64,000 nt of DNA from Romboutsia lituseburensis (lineage in GTDB: Bacteria; Bacillota; Clostridia; Peptostreptococcales; Peptostreptococcaceae). The notes under the pieces were generated by a model. It had not been told where the DNA came from. It did no database searches and worked only from the letters and a program-made list of their open reading frames with translations. Position numbers and translations under genes: made by a program. Shown here piece by piece: positions 53,089-64,000 of this stretch; position 1 is the first letter of the stretch, and every line of letters starts with the position of its first letter. The stretch spans positions 2,976,001-3,040,000 of the forward strand of contig NZ_JANQBQ010000001.1 of assembly GCF_024723825.1 (NCBI RefSeq), written 5' to 3'.

Positions 53089-53135
53089 AAAAGAGCATTT
53101 TATAGGATTTATATATACCTATAATGCTCTTTTTA
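53089..53135 (+). terminator. Terminator after nagB
   Basis: AAAAGAGCATTtTATAGG (from 53089) pairs with CCTATAATGCTCTTTT (53118-53133), with one bulge. Confidence 0.88.
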
Positions 53136-53561
53136 TATGTGTAAAAATATAATTAAATATAAAAATAATCAAAAATCAATATATTACTGAAAAAATGTAA
53201 ATTATAAGTTATATCTAAAGAATTAATATATTTTAATTTGAATTAGAATCTAATATAAAGTAAGCGAAAAAGCAAGTAATTATAAATAAATATTGCAAAA
53301 ATTATTAAATATAAAAAAAATATAGATATTTATATGAGTTAGAGATACTAAACTTTATAAATATTAATATAAACACTCTTTATAGAATAAATGAGACAAA
53401 GTGTTTAAAATGCTAGATTTTTTTATTTAAATAAAAAATAAAAAAATGTTCAAAAACTATTGAATTATAACATAAACTTTTATATAATAAGTTTTGTTGT
53501 TTAGATATTTTAAACATTAGGTTTAGTTATAATAACAAAATAAAAATTAGGAGGTGTAAGT
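53136..53561. other. Long AT-rich gap before the polyamine operon
   Basis: About 425 bases without a gene. Apart from the promoter at 53460-53488, I see only the dyad AAACACT/AGTGTTT (53371-53377/53400-53406). Confidence 0.5.
53460..53494 (+). promoter_or_regulatory. Promoter of the regulator-potABCD operon
   Basis: TTGAAT (53460-53465), 17-base spacer, TATAAT (53483-53488). AAACTT (53474-53479) and AAGTTT (53489-53494) flank the -10 as a dyad, a possible operator for the adjacent XRE-cupin regulator. Confidence 0.7.
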
Positions 53562-54101
53562 ATGGATATCGGTGAAAAAATAAAACGAATGAGAATCGAA
53601 AAACAACTAACCCAGGAAGAGTTGGCTAATAGATGTGAACTTTCAAAAGGGTTTATATCTCAATTAGAAAATAACTTAACATCACCATCCATTGCTACCC
53701 TTATAGATATACTTGAAATATTAGGTACAAATTTAAGGGAATTTTTTAATGAAATAGATGATGAAAGAATCTGCTTTACAAAAGATGATATGTTTGAAAC
53801 AGAGGATGAAGAATTAAAGTATACATTTAAATGGCTAATACCAAACTCACAAAAGAATGAAATGGAGCCTGTAATAATAACTTTATATCCAGGTGGGCAA
53901 TATAAAGAAGAAAAACCCCATGAAGGTGAAGAGTTCGGCTATGTACTTGCAGGTGCAGTATATGTTCATATAGGTGATAAAAAGAGTAAGGTAAGAAAAG
54001 GCGAAAGTTTTTACTTTAAACCAAGAGCAAATCACTATATATCTAATGCAGGAAAAACAACTGCAAAAGTGATTTGGGTAAGTACCCCGCCGTCATTCTA
54101 G
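53562..54101 (+). CDS. XRE-cupin regulator of polyamine transport (PuuR-like)
   Basis: 179-aa protein with an N-terminal XRE helix-turn-helix ([40 protein letters not shown], about residues 3-45). A C-terminal cupin barrel follows ([38 protein letters not shown]). The same pair is widespread just before potABCD in Firmicutes, so it is the likely polyamine-responsive regulator. AGGAGGTG is well placed before the ATG. potA starts 20 bases after its stop. Confidence 0.9.
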   Translation: MDIGEKIKRMRIEKQLTQEELANRCELSKGFISQLENNLTSPSIATLIDILEILGTNLREFFNEIDDERICFTKDDMFETEDEELKYTFKWLIPNSQKNEMEPVIITLYPGGQYKEEKPHEGEEFGYVLAGAVYVHIGDKKSKVRKGESFYFKPRANHYISNAGKTTAKVIWVSTPPSF

Positions 54102-54120
54102 AAAAGAGGTGTTAATAAAA

Positions 54121-55164
54121 TTGGAAGAAAACATAATAGAATTAAGAAATTTATGCAAACAATATGATGATTTAAAAGTATTAGATAATTTATCTTTAGA
54201 CATAAAGAAAAATGAATTTTTAACACTGCTAGGACCAAGTGGTTGTGGAAAGACAACAACTTTAAAAATTATAGCAGGATTTGAATATGCAGATGAAGGA
54301 AAAGTTTTATTTGAAGGTAAAGATATAAATGAGATACCACCATATCAAAGACCAGTAAATACAGTATTCCAAAAATATGCCTTATTTCCACATATGAATG
54401 TATATGAGAATATAGCATTTGGCTTAAAAATAAAAAAAATGCCTAAGGTTCAGATAGATAAAAAGGTCAGAGAGATGTTAAAACTAGTGGCATTAGAAGG
54501 AAAAGAAAATAGAAAAGTTGACTCATTAAGTGGTGGACAACAGCAAAGAATTGCTATAGCAAGAGCCTTAGTAAATGAACCTAAAGTGCTTTTACTGGAT
54601 GAACCTTTAGGAGCTCTAGATTTAAAACTAAGACAAGAAATGCAAATTGAATTAAAAAGGATGCAACAAAAGTTAGGAATAACTTTTATATTTGTAACAC
54701 ATGATCAAGAAGAAGCTCTTAGTATGTCAGATACGATAATAGTAATGAATAAAGGTCAAATACAGCAAATGGGTACTCCTGAAGATATATATAATGAACC
54801 TAAAAACTCGTTTGTAGCAAGATTTATAGGTGAAAGTAATATATTTGATGGAATAATGTTAGATGACTATAAAGTTGAATTTTGCAATAGAACTTTTGAT
54901 TGTGTAGATAAAGGTTTCAATAGAAATGAAAATATAGAGGTTGTAATCAGACCGGAAGATATAAAAATGGTTAATCCAGAAGATGGAATGTTAAAGGGAA
55001 AAGTTACTTCTACAGTATTCAAGGGTGTTCATTATGAAATCGAACTTGAAGAAAATGATAGAAAGTGGATACTTCACAATACTAAAACTGCTCAAGTTGG
55101 GTCAGAATTAGGTATGGATATATATCCAGAAGATATCCATATAATGAGAAAAGAGAGTAATTAA
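54121..55164 (+). CDS. potA: Spermidine/putrescine ABC transporter ATPase
   Basis: 347-aa ATPase with Walker A GPSGCGKT (residues 38-45), Q-loop [12 protein letters not shown], signature [15 protein letters not shown], Walker [17 protein letters not shown], switch His [13 protein letters not shown] and a C-terminal TOBE-like regulatory domain ([10 protein letters not shown]). I propose the TTG at 54121 as start: AAAGAGGTG lies nine bases upstream, while the GTG at 54109 is part of that site. potB follows one base after the stop. Confidence 0.94.
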   Translation: MEENIIELRNLCKQYDDLKVLDNLSLDIKKNEFLTLLGPSGCGKTTTLKIIAGFEYADEGKVLFEGKDINEIPPYQRPVNTVFQKYALFPHMNVYENIAFGLKIKKMPKVQIDKKVREMLKLVALEGKENRKVDSLSGGQQQRIAIARALVNEPKVLLLDEPLGALDLKLRQEMQIELKRMQQKLGITFIFVTHDQEEALSMSDTIIVMNKGQIQQMGTPEDIYNEPKNSFVARFIGESNIFDGIMLDDYKVEFCNRTFDCVDKGFNRNENIEVVIRPEDIKMVNPEDGMLKGKVTSTVFKGVHYEIELEENDRKWILHNTKTAQVGSELGMDIYPEDIHIMRKESN

Positions 55165-55165
55165 A

Positions 55166-56002
55166 ATGAAGAAAAAATCTTTTTTAGCATATCCATATAT
55201 AATATGGAGTGCAATATTTATTGTAATCCCTTTAATACTAGTAGTATTTTTCAGTTTTTCACAAGAAACAGATAATGGATATGTTTTTTCACTACAGAAC
55301 TATAAAGAATTAATGGACCCGATATATTTTAAAGTATTCTTTAGATCAATAATGTTAGCGGGAATATCGACTCTAATATGTCTTGTGGTAGGATATCCTG
55401 TAGCCTACATAATATCAAAAGCGCACATAAGTAAAAGAGGAACTTTAATATTATTATTTATCCTTCCTATGTGGATGAACTTCTTATTAAGAACATATGC
55501 ATGGGTAGCTATACTTGGCAAAAATGGACTTATAAATTCATTCCTTGGGTTCTTTGGAATAGAGCCAGTTGGTATATTATATACTAATTTTGCGATATTG
55601 CTGGGAATGGTTTACAATTTCTTGCCATTTATGGTTTTACCAATATATACATCTTTATCTAAAATGGATAATGATTTAGTAAATGCAGCTAAAGACTTAG
55701 GTGCAAATAGTTTACAAGTATTTACTAAAGTGATATTCCCGCTGAGTTTACCAGGTGTAGTATCAGGAATAACTATGGTGTTTATGCCAGCGGTTACGAC
55801 TTTTGCTATATCAAGACTATTAGGTGGTGGTAAGTTTATGTTACTTGGAGACTTAATAGAACAACAATTTACAGTAGTTGGAGATTGGAATTTCGGATCT
55901 GCTGTATCAATATTCATGATGATAGTAATCCTAATATCAATGGCTGTAATGGCTAAGTTCGAAGATGAATCTGACAAGGAAGGCGGTGGGTTATTATTTT
56001 AA
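55166..56002 (+). CDS. potB: Spermidine/putrescine ABC transporter permease
   Basis: 278-aa permease with about six helices: PYIIWSAIFIVIPLILVVFF near the start, the VVGYPVAYIISK loop, and the coupling motif NAAKDLGANSLQVFTKVIFP with LPGVVSGITMVFMPA. It ends in FEDESDKEGGGLLF, the Gly-rich tail usual for clostridial PotB. The start is one base after potA, with AGAGAG upstream. The potC reading frame overlaps its end. Confidence 0.93.
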   Translation: MKKKSFLAYPYIIWSAIFIVIPLILVVFFSFSQETDNGYVFSLQNYKELMDPIYFKVFFRSIMLAGISTLICLVVGYPVAYIISKAHISKRGTLILLFILPMWMNFLLRTYAWVAILGKNGLINSFLGFFGIEPVGILYTNFAILLGMVYNFLPFMVLPIYTSLSKMDNDLVNAAKDLGANSLQVFTKVIFPLSLPGVVSGITMVFMPAVTTFAISRLLGGGKFMLLGDLIEQQFTVVGDWNFGSAVSIFMMIVILISMAVMAKFEDESDKEGGGLLF

Positions 56003-56781
56003 GGTTAAAGAAAGCAGTATCTAATATATATTTATTTTTAGTATTTATATTTTTATATGCACCAATATTTGCATTAGTAGTATTCTCTTTCAATGATTCT
56101 AAATCGATGGCTCACTGGGGAGGATTCACTTTTAAATGGTATGAAAGGTTAATTCATAATGAAAGTATAATGAGTGCTTTATACTATACTTTAATAGTAG
56201 CGTTGCTTTCATCTTTAATAGCAACAATAATAGGTACTATAAGTGCGATAGGTATACACAAAATGAGATCTAAAAGAAGAAAGTTAATGTTAAATATAAA
56301 CTATCTTCCAGTATTAAATCCGGATATAGTTACTGCAGTAGCATTAATGAGTTTATTTGCTTTTGTAAATATAGAATTTGGATTTACTACAATGCTTTTA
56401 TCACACATAATGTTTAATATCCCATATGTAATATTATCAGTTTTACCAAAAATAAAGAGCTTACCTCAAAATATAGAGGAAGCAGCGATGGACTTAGGTG
56501 CAACACCAATATATGCACTTAGAAAAGTAATATTACCTCAAATAAAACCAGGTATAATATCTGGGTTTCTGATTGCATTTACTATGTCAGTAGATGATTT
56601 CATAATAAGTTTCTTTAACACAGGAAATGGAGTTAGCAACCTTTCGATAGAAATATATGGTATGGCTAGAAGAGGTATAAAACCTGAAATAAATGCTTTA
56701 TCAACTATAATGTTTATAGTAGTTTTAGGATTACTTTTACTATCGAATAAGAAGCAATCTATAGTAAGGAGTGGTGAATAA
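55993..56781 (+). CDS. potC: Spermidine/putrescine ABC transporter permease, non-ATG start
   Basis: About 262 aa if started at ATT 55993 (or ATT 55996). The first ATG is at 56107, but the frame is open back to a TGA at 55972. The extra residues (LRLKKAVSNIYLFLVFIFLY and APIFALVVFSFNDSKS) are exactly the first membrane helix and loop of PotC. No ATG, GTG or TTG exists in that stretch. GGCGGTGGG directly upstream could act as ribosome site, inside the end of potB. Later motifs are normal: WGGFTFKWYERL, EEAAMDLGATPIYALRKVIL, MSVDDFIISFF. Start by a rare codon, translational coupling from potB, or a sequence error are the alternatives. Confidence 0.85.
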   Translation: MILRLKKAVSNIYLFLVFIFLYAPIFALVVFSFNDSKSMAHWGGFTFKWYERLIHNESIMSALYYTLIVALLSSLIATIIGTISAIGIHKMRSKRRKLMLNINYLPVLNPDIVTAVALMSLFAFVNIEFGFTTMLLSHIMFNIPYVILSVLPKIKSLPQNIEEAAMDLGATPIYALRKVILPQIKPGIISGFLIAFTMSVDDFIISFFNTGNGVSNLSIEIYGMARRGIKPEINALSTIMFIVVLGLLLLSNKKQSIVRSGE

Positions 56782-57833
56782 TGAGCAAAATGAAAAAAGT
56801 TATATCACTAATGACTATAGGTATTCTTACATTAAGTTTAACAACAGGATGTAAAAAATCAACAGATTCTAGAAAAGTACTTAATGTATATAATGTCGGA
56901 GATTATATAGATGAAGAACTTATCAGTAAGTTTGAAAAAGAAACTGGTATAGATGTTCTTTACGAAACTTATGATACTAATGAGATGATGTATCAAAAAG
57001 TTAAAAGTGGTAGCACTAATTATGATTTAGTATTCCCATCTGATTATATGGTTGAAAAAATGAAGAGTGAGAATTTAATTCAGAAAATAGATTTTAAAAA
57101 TATACCAAATATGAAATATATAGATAAGTCATTTTTAAATCCGATATATGATGAGACTAATGAGTACAGTGTACCATATATGTGGGGAACATTTGGAATA
57201 TTATATAATAAAAAAATGGTAAAAGATCCTGTAGATAGCTGGGATATATTATGGAATCCAAAATATAAGGGTAATATAATGATGTTTGACTCGGTTAGAG
57301 ATACTATGGCTATAGGTCTTAAAAAGTTAGGATACAGCATAAACACGACAAATCCTAAAGAAATAAATGAAGCTAAAGAAGTATTAATGAAACAAAAAGA
57401 TTTAGTTATGGCTTATGTAAATGATGAAGGTAAAGATAGATTATTAGGTGAAGAAGTTGCTATGGGTATAATATATTCAGGTGATGCAGTAACATTAATG
57501 GATCAAAATCCTAATTTAGATTATGCTATACCTAAAGAAGGTACTAATAAATGGGTAGATGCAATGTGTATTCCTAAAACAGCTCAAAATAAAAAAGAAT
57601 CTGAAATGTTCATAAATTTTTTACTAGACCCAGAAAATGCGAAGGTTAATGCGGAATATATAGGATACTCTATTCCAAATACAGGAGCATTAAAGTTATT
57701 GGATAAGGAAATTACTTCAAATCCTGTTGCTTACCCATCTAAAGAGTTATTAGATAAGTGTGAAACATTTGTAGATTTAGGTAGTGATATAAAGGTATAT
57801 GATAGAGCTTGGATAGAATTAAAATCTAAGTAA
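56781..57833 (+). CDS. potD: Spermidine/putrescine-binding lipoprotein
   Basis: 350-aa extracellular binding protein. The signal peptide ends in the lipobox LTTGC (Cys about residue 24). Then come VLNVYNVGDYIDEELISKFE, YDLVFPSDYMVEKM, VPYMWGTFGILYNKKMV and WDILWNPKYKGNIMMFDS, the PotD/PotF signature with acidic and aromatic polyamine contacts. The ATG overlaps the potC stop by one base, with AAGGAG upstream. Last gene of the operon. Confidence 0.95.
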   Translation: MSKMKKVISLMTIGILTLSLTTGCKKSTDSRKVLNVYNVGDYIDEELISKFEKETGIDVLYETYDTNEMMYQKVKSGSTNYDLVFPSDYMVEKMKSENLIQKIDFKNIPNMKYIDKSFLNPIYDETNEYSVPYMWGTFGILYNKKMVKDPVDSWDILWNPKYKGNIMMFDSVRDTMAIGLKKLGYSINTTNPKEINEAKEVLMKQKDLVMAYVNDEGKDRLLGEEVAMGIIYSGDAVTLMDQNPNLDYAIPKEGTNKWVDAMCIPKTAQNKKESEMFINFLLDPENAKVNAEYIGYSIPNTGALKLLDKEITSNPVAYPSKELLDKCETFVDLGSDIKVYDRAWIELKSK

Positions 57834-57840
57834 ATTTAAT

Positions 57841-57888
57841 ATATAATATAAAAAGAGTAGATTTTTTTCTACTCTTTTTATATTATAT
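57841..57888 (+). terminator. Terminator after potD
   Basis: A 21-bp stem, 57841-57861 with 57868-57888, centred on AAAAAGAGTAGA and its complement. Confidence 0.93.
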
Positions 57889-57909
57889 AAGAATAAATTA
57901 TTTTGTATT

Positions 57910-57948
57910 AAAAGTCTTCTGGAAAAATAAAATATAGAAGACTTTTTT
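57910..57948 (+). terminator. Second terminator after potD
   Basis: AAAAGTCTTCT (57910-57920) pairs with AGAAGACTTTT (57936-57946), then T. A tandem back-up to the previous hairpin. Confidence 0.85.
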
Positions 57949-57997
57949 TATTTTCTCAATAATATAATTAATATAGTTTAAAGATTAGGAGGCGCGA

Positions 57998-58663
57998 ATG
58001 GGGAAAAAAAGAATAAAGCACTTAGGAAAAAATAAAAAGATATTAAGCAAGTTAAAGTTATACAGTAAAAAAATAAGTATTACTGGATGTGTATTATTAA
58101 GTATAGTGGCATTATTTTTAATTACAAAAGATTTAGAAACAAAAGAATTAGAAGAGAAAAAAGAAATAGAATTATCATTAGACAAAGATAAAACAAGTTT
58201 TATAAAAAGTATAGAAAAAGGTGCTAAGAAAAGTTATAAAAAATACGGTATATATCCATCTGTAACTATAGCACAAGCAATACTAGAGTCTGGATGGGGT
58301 CAATCAAAATTAGCCACGGAAAGTAATAATATATTTGGAATTAAAGCAGACATAAGCTGGAATGGAGATTACGTAGAGGTAATAACATCTGAAAATTATG
58401 ATGATACCATAACTGCAAAATTTAGAAAGTATGAAGACATAAATAAATCAATAGAGGATCATGCTAAGTTTTTAGTTGAGAACCCCAGATATGAAGAATA
58501 CGGAGTTTTTAAAGCTAAAAATTATAAAGATCAAGCTCAAGCATTAGAAGATGCGGGATATAGCACTAAACAAAATAAAAGTGGAGAGTTTATATACGCT
58601 GACATGTTAATAGATATAATAAAGAGATATGGTCTTCATAAGATAGATAAGATATATAGATAA
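57998..58663 (+). CDS. Membrane-anchored glucosaminidase (GH73) domain protein
   Basis: 221 aa: a Lys-rich cytoplasmic N-terminus, one membrane helix (ISITGCVLLSIVALFLI, about residues 27-43), then an outward-facing mannosyl-glycoprotein endo-beta-N-acetylglucosaminidase-like domain. Its catalytic Glu lies in IAQAILESGWGQSKLATESN, followed by NNIFGIKA and FRKYEDINKSIEDHAKFL. It probably cuts peptidoglycan glycan strands close to the membrane. AGGAGG lies seven bases before the ATG. It stands alone before the rRNA operon and no clear terminator follows it. Confidence 0.9.
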   Translation: MGKKRIKHLGKNKKILSKLKLYSKKISITGCVLLSIVALFLITKDLETKELEEKKEIELSLDKDKTSFIKSIEKGAKKSYKKYGIYPSVTIAQAILESGWGQSKLATESNNIFGIKADISWNGDYVEVITSENYDDTITAKFRKYEDINKSIEDHAKFLVENPRYEEYGVFKAKNYKDQAQALEDAGYSTKQNKSGEFIYADMLIDIIKRYGLHKIDKIYR

Positions 58664-58737
58664 AAAGTCATTTATATAGACGTTGAAGAATATTTGGAAT
58701 TAAAATCTAATAAATTAAAAAAATTTAGATAAAAATA

Positions 58738-58808
58738 TTGACCTATTACAATAAAAATGTTAATATATTAAATGTACTCGATAAGAGCTAGTAAGAACTT
58801 TGAAAATT
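58738..58808 (+). promoter_or_regulatory. rRNA operon promoter and boxA-like antitermination site
   Basis: TTGACC (58738-58743), 17-base spacer, TAATAT (58761-58766). Downstream AGAACTTTGAAAAT (about 58794-58807) resembles the Firmicute rrn boxA. The -10 is weak for an rRNA promoter, so a further promoter upstream is possible. Confidence 0.65.
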
Positions 58809-58819
58809 AAACAGTAGGT
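58803..58819 (+). other. 16S processing stem, 5' arm
   Basis: AAAATTAAACAGTAGGT is perfectly complementary over 17 bases to 60492-60508 beyond the 16S 3' end, forming the RNase III-type precursor stalk. Confidence 0.85.
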
Positions 58820-58917
58820 TAATTTATAGAAACAAACATAATTCTTTATAGAATTAAACACAAACCAAGCCAGATATTCAGATAATGATTAGCTGAGCGA
58901 TGGACAACTTTTATTGG

Positions 58918-58962
58918 AGCAACGGATGTGGCTGAGCGAATGCGAAGACATATCGTTGGCGA
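58918..58962 (+). repeat. 45-base rrn repeat R1, before 16S
   Basis: Begins AGCAACG and ends CGTTGGCGA. Two more copies of exactly the same length occur at 60684-60728 and 60847-60891. Arms AACG/CGTT pair, and a small inner GC-GAAT-GC stem is possible. It ends about 14 bases before the 16S 5' end. Confidence 0.75.
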
Positions 58963-58976
58963 GATAAATTCAAATT

Positions 58977-60489
<1,513 letters not shown>

Positions 60490-60491
60490 TT

Positions 60492-60508
60492 ACCTACTGT
60501 TTAATTTT
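60492..60508 (+). other. 16S processing stem, 3' arm
   Basis: ACCTACTGTTTAATTTT, perfect complement of 58803-58819. Confidence 0.85.
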
Positions 60509-60549
60509 GAGGGTTTTTATTTTTTTTTGTAAAAAAGTAAAAAAACTTA

Positions 60550-60578
60550 TTGACATATGAGGTTAAATGTATTAAAAT
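60550..60578 (+). promoter_or_regulatory. Near-consensus promoter inside the rRNA operon
   Basis: TTGACA (60550-60555), 17-base spacer, TAAAAT (60573-60578), 19 bases before tRNA-Ala in the 16S-23S spacer. It is stronger than the promoter seen upstream of 16S. Confidence 0.75.
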
Positions 60579-60596
60579 ATCGTGTGTCGGAAAAAT

Positions 60597-60672
60597 GGGG
60601 GTGTAGCTCAGCTGGGAGAGCACTTGCCTTGCACGCAAGGGGTCAGGAGTTCGATCCTCCTCATCTCCACCA
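60597..60672 (+). tRNA. tRNA-Ala (TGC), CCA encoded, in the 16S-23S spacer
   Basis: Acceptor GGGGGTG (60597-60603) pairs with CATCTCC (60662-60668, two G-U), then A and CCA. The anticodon arm CTTGC-CTTGCAC-GCAAG gives TGC at 60630-60632. Confidence 0.97.
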
Positions 60673-60683
60673 TTAGTACTTTA

Positions 60684-60728
60684 AGCAACGTAATAAGTTG
60701 AGCATATGCGAAAATTGTTCGTTGGCGA
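60684..60728 (+). repeat. 45-base rrn repeat R2, after tRNA-Ala
   Basis: Begins AGCAACG and ends CGTTGGCGA like R1; the centre has GCATATGC, a self-complementary stretch, where R1 has GCGAATGC. Confidence 0.75.
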
Positions 60729-60744
60729 TGTACTTTAGTACTTT

Positions 60745-60764
60745 GAAAACTGTATAACATTTAG
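60745..60764 (+). other. 23S processing stem, 5' arm, with boxA-like CTTTGAAAAC
   Basis: These 20 bases (starting GAAAACTGTATAAC) pair with 63896-63915 with a single mismatch, forming the 23S precursor stalk. CTTTGAAAAC at 60741-60750 is again boxA-like. Confidence 0.85.
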
Positions 60765-60846
60765 TGATATGACATCATTTTATATATGAAGAAGATAACT
60801 TCTAAAAATATCATCGACAAAAAAAGTCTTTAAAATTACAACTTTA

Positions 60847-60891
60847 AGCACTGGAATAAACCGAGTGAATACAAAGTTTGTTCAGTAGCGA
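60847..60891 (+). repeat. 45-base rrn repeat R3, before 23S
   Basis: Begins AGCACTG and ends CAGTAGCGA. Arms ACTG/CAGT replace the AACG/CGTT of R1/R2 with pairing kept, and the inner GT-GAAT-AC replaces GC-GAAT-GC, also with pairing kept. It ends about 15 bases before the 23S 5' end, the same spacing as R1 to 16S. Confidence 0.72.
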
Positions 60892-60906
60892 TAACTTTTA
60901 ATAACT

Positions 60907-63808
<2,902 letters not shown>

Positions 63809-63828
63809 AATAAACCTAAAGGTTTATA

Positions 63829-63878
63829 TCGCCAACCAAATCATTATTATATATTTAATAAGGTAGATTTCGGTTGCT
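63829..63878 (-). repeat. Inverted R-like element between 23S and 5S
   Basis: TCGCCAACC (63829-63837) and GGTTGCT (63872-63878) read on the - strand as AGCAACC...GGTTGGCGA, matching both ends of R1/R2. The interior differs and is 5 bases longer. Confidence 0.45.
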
Positions 63879-63895
63879 AAAATAAATGATTCAAT

Positions 63896-63915
63896 CTAAA
63901 TGGTATACAGTTTTC
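63896..63915 (+). other. 23S processing stem, 3' arm
   Basis: CTAAATGGTATACAGTTTTC, complement of 60745-60764 with one mismatch. Confidence 0.85.
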
Positions 63916-63940
63916 AGAGTATTAACTCTAAAAATAAAGA

Positions 63941-64000
<60 letters not shown>

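Overview
The window comes from a low-GC Gram-positive anaerobe. The 16S rRNA gene at the right end reads as Peptostreptococcaceae (Clostridioides/Paraclostridium/Romboutsia group; several variable stretches resemble Romboutsia or Paraclostridium, judged from memory only). AT-rich codon use, strong AGGAGG-type ribosome sites, class I hybrid-cluster protein, Na+/amino-acid symporters and a 16S-tRNA-Ala-23S-5S operon agree with this. Almost all genes lie on the + strand. No transposase, integrase, prophage gene or CRISPR array was seen.

Layout. 1-3.4 kb: 3' part of a large FtsX-type ABC permease and a small membrane protein. 3.6-10.8 kb: DUF1846 protein, DNA polymerase IV, CDF metal exporter, CutC, and a Crp/Fnr regulator divergent from hydroxylamine reductase hcp with a palindromic operator between them. 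10.9-15.7 kb: tRNA-Cys and tRNA-Thr, MATE exporter, SfsA, S1-domain RNA-binding protein, PHP phosphatase. 15.7-31.9 kb: a four-gene cassette present twice in the same order and orientation: MFS carrier (-), large XRE-type regulator (+), AgcS-type Na+/amino-acid symporter (+), amidohydrolase-3 enzyme (+). A PaaI-type thioesterase and a DUF1097 membrane protein separate the two copies and a third symporter follows. A motif close to TTGTAAATAGGCGTTT recurs five times in the control regions of this block, at the predicted transcript start in front of both cassette symporters, where the leaders also have long-range pairing potential. This block is the best candidate for an undescribed system.

32-42.5 kb: YgiQ radical SAM protein, an ECF transporter (S component, double ATPase, T component), a NitT/TauT-type ABC importer, aminopeptidase P and YbaK-type deacylase. 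42.6-45.2 kb: two-subunit class I fumarase with malic enzyme (fumarate to malate to pyruvate). 45.3-53.1 kb: two HutC-type GntR regulators, each beside sugar genes with GTATATAC-core palindromes at the promoter: a PTS IIC / GH4 glycosidase / PTS IIA set lacking IIB, then nagA-nagB; together they could handle chitobiose-like beta-glucosides and amino sugars. A CvfB-type RNA-binding protein lies between on the - strand. 53.6-57.8 kb: cupin-type XRE regulator with potABCD polyamine importer, where potC has no ATG/GTG/TTG start. 58-64 kb: a GH73 glucosaminidase and an rRNA operon cut by the window edge inside 5S. The operon has an internal promoter and three 45-nt structured repeats with compensatory changes.

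Start codons were reassigned for many genes from ribosome-site spacing and from paralogues. All functional names rest on family recognition from the translated sequence; no database search was run.
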